Assembly (NCBI GenBank): GCA_046350115.1
Contig: JAXMAZ010000016.1
Coordinates: 99,376-163,375 of the forward strand
Source of the DNA: JAXMAZ01 sp046350115
Lineage (GTDB): Bacteria; Planctomycetota; Planctomycetia; Gemmatales; Gemmataceae
Length of the DNA stretch: 64,000 bases
Reading direction: 5' to 3'
In this document: positions 7,240-16,100 of the stretch, piece by piece
Numbering within the stretch: position 1 is the stretch's first letter
Layout: each line of letters opens with the position of its first letter
Position numbers and translations under genes: made by a program
The notes under the pieces: generated by a model
What the model was told of the DNA's origin: nothing
The model's input: the letters and a program-made list of their open reading frames with translations, nothing else
Database searches by the model: none

Positions 7240-9909
7240 TCAATCCACGTACAGGAACTCGTTCGCATTCAGCACCGCCCGGCAGACCGCCGCCAGCCCG
7301 TACTTCGCTGCCAGCTTCACAGCGGCGTCCCGCTCGGCCGCGGTCGGCGGCCGCTGGAATGCGAGGGCGAACACCCGGCCCACCTGGTCCGCCACTTCCG
7401 GCCCCGCCTCCGCCTTCGCCCGGTCGGCGAGGAACCCGGCCTGCTGGACCAGGAACGGGCTGTTCAGCAGGTTGAGCGCCTGCAGCGGGGTGGTGGAGGC
7501 GGACCGCTTCGGGGCGATCTGCCCGCCGTCCGGGCAGTCGAACGCCCCGAACGTGTCGTCCACCTGCATCCGCGGCTTCTGCTGGTACACCATCCGCCGG
7601 AACTCGGCCGGGCCGAACGTCGTCTTCGGGGTGTACACCTTCACGTAGTTGGTGTTCGGCTCGAACAGGTCGAACCCCGGCCCGCCCGCCCGCAGGTCGA
7701 GCTTACCGGAGACGGCCAGCACGGCATCGCGGATCGCCTCCGCCTCCAGCCGCCGCGGCGGGTAGCGCCACAGCAGTCGGGACTGGGCGTCCGCCGCCAG
7801 CGCCGGCGAGGCGGCGGACGACCGGCGGTAGGCGGCGGAGGTGACGATCAGCCGGTGGACCGCCTTGAGCGACCACTTGCGGGCGATCAGCTCGCCGGCC
7901 AGGTAGTCGAGCAACTCGGGGTGCGACGGCGTCCCGCCGTTGCGGCCGAAGTCGCTCGGGGTGTCCACCAGCCCGGGGCCGAAGTGGTGCTGCCAGAGCC
8001 GGTTGACGATCACCCGCGGCGTCAACGGGTTGGCCGGGTCCACGACCCACCGGGCGAACGCCTGCCGTCGCTCCGCGTCCGTCGCCCCCGGCGGGATGAC
8101 CAGCTTCGGGCCGATATCGGACAGCACCCCCGGGCCGACCGGCTCCCGCGGGGCCATCGGGTCGCCGCGGTGCAGGCGGAACGTCGGCTCCGGGGTCACG
8201 AACCGGCCGGCGTACACCAGGTCGGCCCGCTCCAGGGTGGCGAGTTTCTCCCGCGCCGCGGTCAACTCCTTCGGCGGCGGGACCGCTTTCGACCCGGGCG
8301 GATGGCGGTCGTCGGACGACGCCACCACCTGCCACGCCTCGCCGTCGGAGGACACGTCGATCCGGTAGCGGGTGGCCAGCCGGTCGGTGAACTTGCCCTC
8401 GCGGTCCCGGCCCCAGACGACGCGGTCGATGACGGCCGGCTCCCGCAGGGCGACCGTCACCCGACCGCGGCCGGGTCGGTTCGAGATCCAGCTCCGGCCG
8501 TTGCCGTACTGGCCGTCGATGAGGAACGCCAGCCGGTGGATGTCCGGCGAGGCGGTGTAGTCGCCGGCCGATGTCACCGTCGCCCCGGCCGACGCGAGCG
8601 CCACGTTCGTCCGTCCCGGGCAGGCGGTGAACACCTCCAGCTCGTCGAGGCACGGCTCCAGATTGTTCGTGCCGAGGACGACGAACCGCACGAACTTCGC
8701 CGTCACCGGCGTGAACCGCTCGACGTTCCGCCGCGGGCCGACCGGCTCCCGCCGCGGGTCGGTGGCCGCCGGGTCGGCGAGCGGCTGGGCGTCGTCCAGC
8801 TTCGCTTCAATGGTCGCTAACTCGGCCCGGGCTGCCGCGATTTGCCGTTTGCGGCCGTCCGGGTCGGCCGGCGAAACCGCCCGCTCGCCGTGCTGCACGC
8901 CGGCGAACACCGCTGTGAGCCGGTAGTAGTCGGCCTGCGGGACCGGGTCGAACTTGTGGGCGTGGCAGCGGGCGCAGCCGACCGTCAGCCCGAGGAACGC
9001 CGACCCGGCGGTGCTGACCATGTCGTGCAGCTCGTCCGCCCGCTGCTGCCGGGTGAGCACCGGGTCCGGGCTTTTCACCTGGTCCCACGGGCCGGCCACC
9101 AGGAACCCGGTGGCCGCGTCCGCCCCGAGGGTGTCCCCGGCCAGTTGGGCGGTGACGAACCGGTCGAACGGCAGGTCCGCGTTGAACGCCCCGATCACCC
9201 AGTCCCGGTACGGCCAGGCGGCCGGCCGCGGCTGGTTCATCTCGAACCCGTGGCTCTCGGCGAACCGCACCACGTCCAGCCAGTGCCTGGCCCATCGCTC
9301 GCCGAAGTGCGGGGACGCCAGATACCGATCGACGAGCTTCTCGTAGGCGTCCGGCGACCTGTCGTTGACGAACGCTTCGACCTCCTCCGGGGTCGGCGGC
9401 AGGCCGAGCAGATCGAACTTGAGCCGGCGGATGAGCGTCCGGTGGTCGGCCGGCGGGTTCGCCGTCAGCCCGACGGCATTCAGCTTCGAGTCGATGAACC
9501 CGTCGATGCTCGCCCCGGCCAGCGGTTTGGCGAGCGGCCGGAACGCCCAGTGCGTCGGGGCGGCCTGCTGGTCCGCGGTGGGCCATGCGGCACCGGCGGC
9601 GATCCAGTCCTTGAGGGCGCGGACCTGTTCGGCCGGGAGCGGGTCGCCGTCCGGCGGCATCCGCTCCGCCTCGTCGTGGGCCGTCACCTTCTTCAGCAGC
9701 AGGCTGTCGGCCGGCTTGCCCGGGGCGACGGCCGGCCCGGAGTCGCCGCCGCGGAGGACGTCGGCCCGGCGGTCGAGCCGCAGCCCGCCGAGCTGCTTGG
9801 CCGGGCCGTGGCAGCGGACGCAGGTGGCTAAGACGGATCGGGCGCGGGCCGTCAGCCCCGGGTCCGGCTGACCGACGACGGCGACCGCCAACAGGAGGCT
9901 GAGGGGCAT
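7240..9909 (-). CDS. PSCyt1/PSCyt2/PSD1 planctomycete cytochrome-domain protein with discoidin-like insert
   Basis: This is a large secreted protein (889 residues) typical of Planctomycetes. The ATG at 9909 is chosen because it opens directly into a signal peptide (MPLSLLLAVAVVG); residues upstream look like read-through. A c-type heme motif CVRCH lies near residue 33 in the PSCyt1 domain. It is followed by PSCyt2/DUF1549 (…LDVVRFAESHGFEMN…, with a second CARCH), an F5/8-type-C-like segment (about 385-520, …RYRIDVSSDGEAWQVV) and PSD1/DUF1553 (RVIVNRLWQHHFGPGLV to the end). It pairs with the downstream DUF1501 gene on the same strand. The family is thought to act in extracellular carbohydrate or redox processes. 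The exact substrate is unknown. Confidence 0.9.
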   Translation of the reverse strand: MPLSLLLAVAVVGQPDPGLTARARSVLATCVRCHGPAKQLGGLRLDRRADVLRGGDSGPAVAPGKPADSLLLKKVTAHDEAERMPPDGDPLPAEQVRALKDWIAAGAAWPTADQQAAPTHWAFRPLAKPLAGASIDGFIDSKLNAVGLTANPPADHRTLIRRLKFDLLGLPPTPEEVEAFVNDRSPDAYEKLVDRYLASPHFGERWARHWLDVVRFAESHGFEMNQPRPAAWPYRDWVIGAFNADLPFDRFVTAQLAGDTLGADAATGFLVAGPWDQVKSPDPVLTRQQRADELHDMVSTAGSAFLGLTVGCARCHAHKFDPVPQADYYRLTAVFAGVQHGERAVSPADPDGRKRQIAAARAELATIEAKLDDAQPLADPAATDPRREPVGPRRNVERFTPVTAKFVRFVVLGTNNLEPCLDELEVFTACPGRTNVALASAGATVTSAGDYTASPDIHRLAFLIDGQYGNGRSWISNRPGRGRVTVALREPAVIDRVVWGRDREGKFTDRLATRYRIDVSSDGEAWQVVASSDDRHPPGSKAVPPPKELTAAREKLATLERADLVYAGRFVTPEPTFRLHRGDPMAPREPVGPGVLSDIGPKLVIPPGATDAERRQAFARWVVDPANPLTPRVIVNRLWQHHFGPGLVDTPSDFGRNGGTPSHPELLDYLAGELIARKWSLKAVHRLIVTSAAYRRSSAASPALAADAQSRLLWRYPPRRLEAEAIRDAVLAVSGKLDLRAGGPGFDLFEPNTNYVKVYTPKTTFGPAEFRRMVYQQKPRMQVDDTFGAFDCPDGGQIAPKRSASTTPLQALNLLNSPFLVQQAGFLADRAKAEAGPEVADQVGRVFALAFQRPPTAAERDAAVKLAAKYGLAAVCRAVLNANEFLYVD

Positions 9910-10020
9910 TGCACGAGCTGTGGGAAAGGGCGCGGTGGCGGGGGGTTGGCGGGGCGTATTGTAACCGGGGCCGGCCGCCGGTGCGACTCCGAACCGGCCG
10001 GCGCGTTTCCGGAGCGTGTG

Positions 10021-12075
10021 ATGACTGGACTGGTACTGGCCGCGTTCCTGCTCGCCCGGCCGCCGGCTGACGGCCCGCTGGCCGGGGCGGTGATCGTCGT
10101 CGACCCGGGGCACGGCGGGCAGGCGTACTCCAAGAGCTACACCGGCGGCACCCGCGGGACGGCGAGCAAACTAACCGAGAGCGAGCTGAACCTGCGGGTG
10201 GCGGTCGAGCTGGCGAAGCGGCTGCGGGCGAACGGGGCGACCGTCCACCTGACCCGGGAGGCCGACCACCGGCTCAGCCGGGAGGGGTCGACCGCGGCGG
10301 ACGAGCTGCACGCCCGGATCGACTTCTTCGAGCACCACAACTGTCACTTCTTCCTGTCCGTCCACCACAACGCCGGCCCGGCCGCCACCACCGGGCACAC
10401 CTGCCTGTACAAGCACAACGCGGCGGACGACACCCTGTACGAGGCGGCCGCCCGGCTGGTGAACGACGCCCTGGCGGCGGCCGTCCCGGGGCCGAAGCTG
10501 GCCCTCATCAAGGGCAGCTACCACATCCTCCGGGAGACGCCCATCCCCGGCACCATCAGCGAGGCCGGGTTCATGACCAACAGGGCGTTCGACGACCTGG
10601 CCAACACCCCGGGCTTCCCGGCCGCCGAGGCCGAGGCGATCTGTGCCGGGGCGGTCCAATACTGGGCGGCGCACAAGCCGGCGCTGGTGGCCCTGCGGGA
10701 CAAGCTGGGGGCCGAGCGGGCGGCCAAGCCCCGCGACCCGAACACGTACACCGCCGTCGCCCTCAACCCCGCCTTCCGGGCAAAGATGGCGGCGCTAACG
10801 GCGAAGGTGGTGCCGGACGGCCAGCCCGACCCGGCCCACGTCGGCCGCTACCTCGCCGAGCTGCGGAAGATCGCCCCGCCGGCGTCCGGGGCCACGGACA
10901 CGGTCACGGCCGAGTTCGCCGACGGCCGCGTCCGGCTGGCCGGCGAGACCACCGACCGGGCGTTCCACGACCGGCTGATCGACCTGCTCGTCGCCCTCAA
11001 GCTGTACGCCGTCACCAACGACATCCGGCTCCCCAAGGCGGCCCGCCCGATGAAGACCGCACTCACCCGCGACCAGGCGTCCGCGTTCGCCAAGCTCGGG
11101 CTGAAGAACATCCGCCGGGAGTACCCGAACAAGCCGGAGCACGTCCTCGCCGGGCCGGCCGACGCCCGGACGCCGAAGGAGCTGCACCCCGCGTTCTACG
11201 GGTGCTACGACTGGCACTCGGCCGTCCACGCCCACTGGATGCTGGCCCGGCTGCTCCGGGTGTACCCGGACCTGCCGGAAGCGGCCGACATCCGGGCCGT
11301 GTTCGACCGGCACCTGACCCCGGAGGCGATCAAAACGGAGGCGGCGTATTTCGCCCGGCCGGACAGCCGGTCGTTCGAGCGGCCCTACGGGTGGGCCTGG
11401 CTGCTCAAGCTGGCCGAGGAGCTGCACGGCTGGGACGACCCGGGGGCGAAGAGGTGGGCCGCCGCGCTCCGGCCACTGACCGACGTGATCGTCGCCCGCT
11501 ACCTGGGCTACTTCCCGAAGCAGACGTACCCGATCCGCACCGGCGTCCACCCGAACACCGCGTTCGGGCTGGCGTTCGCCCACGACTACGCGACGGCCAC
11601 CGGGCACGCCGACCTGAAGAAGCTGGTGGAGGAACGGGCGAAGGCGTACTTCGGGGCGGACGCCGACGCCCCGGCGAAGTGGGAGCCGAGCGGGGCCGAC
11701 TTCTTCTCGCCGACGCTGATGGAGGCCGACCTGATGCGGCGGGTGCTGCCGGCGGCCGAGTTCCGGGCGTGGTTCGCCAGGTTCCTGCCGGTCGCGGCGA
11801 AGGCGGAGCCGGCCGGTCTGTTCGCCCCGGCCGTCGTCACCGACCGGACCGACCCGCAGTTGGTCCACCTGGACGGGCTGAACCTGAGCCGGGCGTGGGC
11901 GATGAAGGGGGTGGCCGCGACGCTTCCGGCCGGCGACCCGGCCCGGGCCGCGCTGCTGAAGGCGGCCGATCGGCACGCGGCCGACGGGCTGAAGCACGTG
12001 GCCAGCGGGGACTACGCCGGCGAACACTGGCTGGCCACGTTCGCCGTCTACCTGCTCACCGCCCCGCCGGGCTGA
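10021..12075 (+). CDS. N-acetylmuramoyl-L-alanine amidase (Amidase_3) fused to DUF2891
   Basis: This 684-residue exported protein has two domains. Residues ~20-205 are a zinc-dependent Amidase_3 (AmiA/CwlM-like) that cleaves the peptide stem from peptidoglycan. Zinc and catalytic residues are visible: His31 in VVDPGHGG, Glu55, the SVHHNA histidines (115/116) and Glu181 in ISEAGFM. Residues ~347-684 match DUF2891, with HPAFYGCYDWHSAVHAHWM, RPYGWAWLLKL and ASGDYAGEHWLATFAVYLL. The ATG at 10021 is preceded by GGAG and opens into a hydrophobic leader, so it is preferred to the in-frame ATG at 9946. The gene is divergent from the PSD1 gene (111 bp), and its 3' end overlaps the PEP-CTERM gene by 28 bp. 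DUF2891 is normally a stand-alone protein of unknown function. Confidence 0.9.
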   Translation: MTGLVLAAFLLARPPADGPLAGAVIVVDPGHGGQAYSKSYTGGTRGTASKLTESELNLRVAVELAKRLRANGATVHLTREADHRLSREGSTAADELHARIDFFEHHNCHFFLSVHHNAGPAATTGHTCLYKHNAADDTLYEAAARLVNDALAAAVPGPKLALIKGSYHILRETPIPGTISEAGFMTNRAFDDLANTPGFPAAEAEAICAGAVQYWAAHKPALVALRDKLGAERAAKPRDPNTYTAVALNPAFRAKMAALTAKVVPDGQPDPAHVGRYLAELRKIAPPASGATDTVTAEFADGRVRLAGETTDRAFHDRLIDLLVALKLYAVTNDIRLPKAARPMKTALTRDQASAFAKLGLKNIRREYPNKPEHVLAGPADARTPKELHPAFYGCYDWHSAVHAHWMLARLLRVYPDLPEAADIRAVFDRHLTPEAIKTEAAYFARPDSRSFERPYGWAWLLKLAEELHGWDDPGAKRWAAALRPLTDVIVARYLGYFPKQTYPIRTGVHPNTAFGLAFAHDYATATGHADLKKLVEERAKAYFGADADAPAKWEPSGADFFSPTLMEADLMRRVLPAAEFRAWFARFLPVAAKAEPAGLFAPAVVTDRTDPQLVHLDGLNLSRAWAMKGVAATLPAGDPARAALLKAADRHAADGLKHVASGDYAGEHWLATFAVYLLTAPPG

Positions 12076-12947
12076 TCCGAACGCCGTCGCCGCCGACGGC
12101 CGGCCACGGCCGCGACGGCCGCCCCGACCGCCAGCAGCCCGGTCGGCTCCGGCACCGGGGACACGTCCGCCCAACTGCCCCCGATCCGGATCTCGTCGAA
12201 CTGGGCGGCCGAACTCGTGCCGGAGAAGTTGCCCAGCACGATCTGGTTGAAGTCGAAGTTCGTCGCGGCCGAGAAGGTGGCGGTCGAGCCGCCGGTCGGG
12301 GCGGCCCCGGTGCCCAGGCTGCTCACGTCCGGGTCCAGGTACAAGGTGACGGTGTTCGTCGCCCCGGCCGCCCCGAGTTGCAGGTGGGCGGCGAGGAAGT
12401 GCGTGGTGACGCCGTCGGCCGCCACCCCTGGTGCCACGGTCAAGGTCTGGGTGCCGGCCCCGGTGGCCTGGGCGAACAGGCTCATCCCGAACGCCGCGCT
12501 GCCGGCCGTCGGGGTGCCGAACTGGGCGACGGCGGTGGGGCCGTTGTACAGCACCAGCACCTCCGCCCCGGCGGTGTCTGGCCGCATTAGGAAGCTGAGC
12601 CATACGTCGTTCCCGGCCCCGCCCCGGCTGCTGCCGAGCGAGCGGACGCTGCCGTTCGCACTGCTGTTGAAGCCGTTCATCTGCACCCGGTTGCCGGCGG
12701 TGCTGAGCGGGCCGTAGGCCAGGCTGCCGGACACCACCACCCCGCCGTTGCCGAACGCCGGCCCCCAGGTCTGCGGGCTGTTCGGCCAGACCGCCCCGCT
12801 GCCGCTGCTGGCGAACCCGTTCAGTTGGCCCAACGGCTGGGCGAACGGGTCGTAGGCGACCAGTTGGGCGACGGCCGCGGGGGTGGCGGTCAACAGCAGG
12901 CCGAGCGCCAGGGCCGGCCGGGTGAGGGGGAGGACAGGAGAGTTCAT
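12048..12947 (-). CDS. PEP-CTERM sorting domain protein
   Basis: This secreted protein of 299 residues carries a sorting tail for exosortase. The ATG at 12947 starts a signal peptide (…LALGLLLTATPAAVA). The body resembles a concanavalin/LamG-like beta-sandwich with a DEIRIGGSWADV segment. The C-terminus has the full PEP-CTERM pattern: the VPEPTG motif, a short hydrophobic helix (LLAVGAAVAAVAG) and an RRRRRR cluster. It would be cut and attached at the surface by the exosortase encoded at 32403-34025. It overlaps the convergent amidase gene by 28 bp. The specific role (matrix or adhesion) is inferred only. Confidence 0.88.
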   Translation of the reverse strand: MNSPVLPLTRPALALGLLLTATPAAVAQLVAYDPFAQPLGQLNGFASSGSGAVWPNSPQTWGPAFGNGGVVVSGSLAYGPLSTAGNRVQMNGFNSSANGSVRSLGSSRGGAGNDVWLSFLMRPDTAGAEVLVLYNGPTAVAQFGTPTAGSAAFGMSLFAQATGAGTQTLTVAPGVAADGVTTHFLAAHLQLGAAGATNTVTLYLDPDVSSLGTGAAPTGGSTATFSAATNFDFNQIVLGNFSGTSSAAQFDEIRIGGSWADVSPVPEPTGLLAVGAAVAAVAGRRRRRRSDQPGGAVSR

Positions 12948-13165
12948 CGGTGGCGGTCGTCGTTCGGCGGGCGACCTCACACGCTAGTCGCTCACACCGC
13001 CGCCCGTCAAGCGAACGGCCGTCGAACCCGGGGAGAATCGGGCACGCCGCCCGACTTTTCCACATCAGCCGACCGGCCGGCGGGCAATACACTCACGGAC
13101 GCCCGCTGACACGACCTGCCAGCGGCCGTGCGTCCGGTGTGTTTCTCGCCGACGGGGATCGTTGC

Positions 13166-16100
13166 ATGTCCACCGGCCGGCTGGCCGACGGGGTCCGCGC
13201 CCTCGGCCTGCTCACCCGCCCGCCCGACCCGCGGCCGGACTCCGAACTCGTCGCCGGGTTCGCGGCCACCGGGGAGGAGGTCGCGTTCGCCGAGCTGGTC
13301 CGCCGGCACGGCCCGACGGTGTACGGCGTCTGCCGGCGGGTGCTGGGGAACGGGCACGACGCGGACGACGCCTTCCAGGCGGTCTGGCTGGTGTTCGCCC
13401 GCAGGCCCGGCCGGGTCCGCCCGCCGGGGGCGGTCGGGGCGTTCCTGTACGGGGTGGCGGTGAAGGTGGCGACCAAGGCCCGCGCCCAGGCGGCCAAGCG
13501 GAGGCAGCGGCTCATGGCGGCGGCCAAACCCGACCGGGCCGACGACCGCCCGGACTGGTCCGACCTCGGCCCGGTGCTCGACGCCGAGCTGGCCGCCCTG
13601 CCGGAGAAGTACCGGCAGGCGGTCGTCTTGTGCGACCTGACCGGGAAGTCCCGCAGCGAGGCGGCGGCGGCCCTCGGCTGGCCGGAGGGCACCGTCGCCG
13701 CCCGGGTGGCCAAGGGGCGGGAGCTGCTGGCCGCCCGGCTGCGGAAACGGGGCATCACCCTGTCCGCCGCGGCCCTCGGCGGGCTGCTCACCCCTGAAGC
13801 CACCGCCTGCCCGGTGCCGGCCGCCCTGCAAAGCCTGGCCCTGGACGTGCTCGCCACGGACGCGGTGATTCCCCACGCGGTTCAACTCCTCGCCGAAGGG
13901 GCGGTACGACCGATGAAGACCGGAACACTGGCGATGCTGGCCGCCGGCCTGCTGACCGCGGCCGGCCTGACCGCCGGGGCGATGCTCGGCGGCAATGGGG
14001 ACGGGAAGGACTGGGAGCGACCGCCCGGCGGGCCTGCGGCCATCGCCGCCGACCCGCCGCCGGGCGGCCCGTGGCGGCTGGTGGCCACGTTGAAGGACCA
14101 CGGCCAGATGGTGTACGACGCGGCGTTCGCCCCGGACGGCCAGACGTTCGCCACCGCCGGGGCCGACGGGACGGTGATCGTCTGGGACACGGCCACCCTG
14201 AAACCCCGCTACTGGAAACAGGCGACCACCAACCGACCGCCGGCGGGGGGCGGCAATCCGCCGCCGCTCGGGCTGCGGTACCAGGGGGCGGACGGCCTGG
14301 TCGCCTGGTACGCCGCCGGGGCGAAGACCGACGAGAAGTACCTCGACCCGGCGGACGGCAAGACGAACGCGGTCGTCACCGGCACGGACCGGCCGCTCGC
14401 CGCCGGCGGCGGGGTCGGGGTGTACGTGGACGGCCGGGACTACCTCGCCCACCGGCTGTACGACCGACAGAAGGCGGTCCGGCTGGACCTGCCCCGGCCG
14501 GACGGCACCGAAACCGGCCTGGCCGGGGTGAGCGGGTGGGCGGTGTCGCCGGACGGCCGACTGGTGGCGGCCGGCGAGTTGTACGTGTCGATCAGGAGCA
14601 AGCTGCGGCTGCTGGACGCGGCCACCGGCAAGGCGGTCGTCGAGCGGCCGCTGTTCGACGCCGACACCCCGAACACGCTGGCGTTCGCCGCCGACGGCAA
14701 GCGGCTGGCGGTCAGCACGGGCGGCGGGCGGCTGGCCGTGTTCGCCGGGCCGGACTGGGCCGAGGCGTACCGGCACGCCGACCCGCTGGTCCGCAGCGGC
14801 GACGCCCTGGCCTTCACCCCGGACGGCCGGCAGCTGATCTCGGCCGGCTATCGGGAGGAGCCCGAGCGGAACTGGCTCGGCCTCGTCCGGGCGACCGTCG
14901 TCCACCGCGAGATCCGGGTGCGGGACGCGGCCACCGGTGCCCTTGTCCAATCGGTGCCGGTCCGGGAGCCGGCCCCGCTGACCGACGGCCCGAGCTTCGT
15001 CGCCCGGTTCGGACTCGACGTCAGCCGGCTGGCCGTGTCGCCGGACGGCCGGACGCTGGTGGCCACCTTCGGCAGCCCGTACCGCGGCGGGCCGGGCGAG
15101 CCGGCGACCGAGCAGGTGGCCAAGGCGGCGGCCGGCGAGGTGCGGGTGTACGTGAAGGACACGCCGGCCCCGCCCGCGGCCGAGTACGGCCCGTGGGAGT
15201 TGCAGGCGGTGCTGAAGGACCACGGGGACCTGGTGTATGGGGCGGCGTTCGCCCCGGACGGCAAGACGTTCAGCACCATCGGGGCGGACTCGACGCTGAC
15301 CGTCTGGGACGCCGCCACCCGGGCCAAGAAGCACTCCTACCCGGTCAAATGGGACCGGCCGGCCGACCCGAACGTGGTGTCCCCGCCGCCCCCGCCGGGG
15401 GCGCGGCAGGGGGTCAAGCTGCCGCCGTGGCGGTGGCTCCAGTACCTGCCGGACGGCACCCTGTTCGTCACCGCCCAGGCGGGCGGCGGGATCGACTACC
15501 ACCTGCTCGACCCGGCCAGCGGCGCCCGGCTGGACGAGGGCGAGCTGCCGGGCAACGGGCGGAGCACCGGCATCCGGCTCCCGGGTGTACTGGCCATGTC
15601 CGCCGACGGGTCGCGGATGCTGCTCGGCGGCGGCAGCGGTCTGCGGATCAACCACCGCGGGCCGGGCCGGGGGAACGACGCCGCGATCGAGAAGTCGGCC
15701 GCGGCGGGCATCGTCGGCACCCCCTGGCTGCCGACCGCTTACGCCCTCAACCGGGACGGCACGCGGCTCGCCGTGGTCGAGCTGATCGTCAACCGGGACA
15801 AGAACGAGGTGCGGTACGTCATCCGCATCTGCGACGCCGACACCGGCAAGACGGCCGCCACCCTGACGTGCGACGGCAACCCGTATGCGGTCGCCTGGTC
15901 GCCGGACGGCAAGTGGCTGGCCGCCGCCTGCGGTCCGGAGGCGCGGCTGTGGGCGACGGGCGACTGGACCGCGGATCCGGTGCTGTGGAAGCCACCGTAC
16001 ATGAACGCTTACGCGGTCGCCTTCACCCCGGACAGCCGGCAGATGCTGCTCGGCTACTGGCAGAGCGAACGCGGCTTCTGGTCGTCGAAACTGGTGAACA

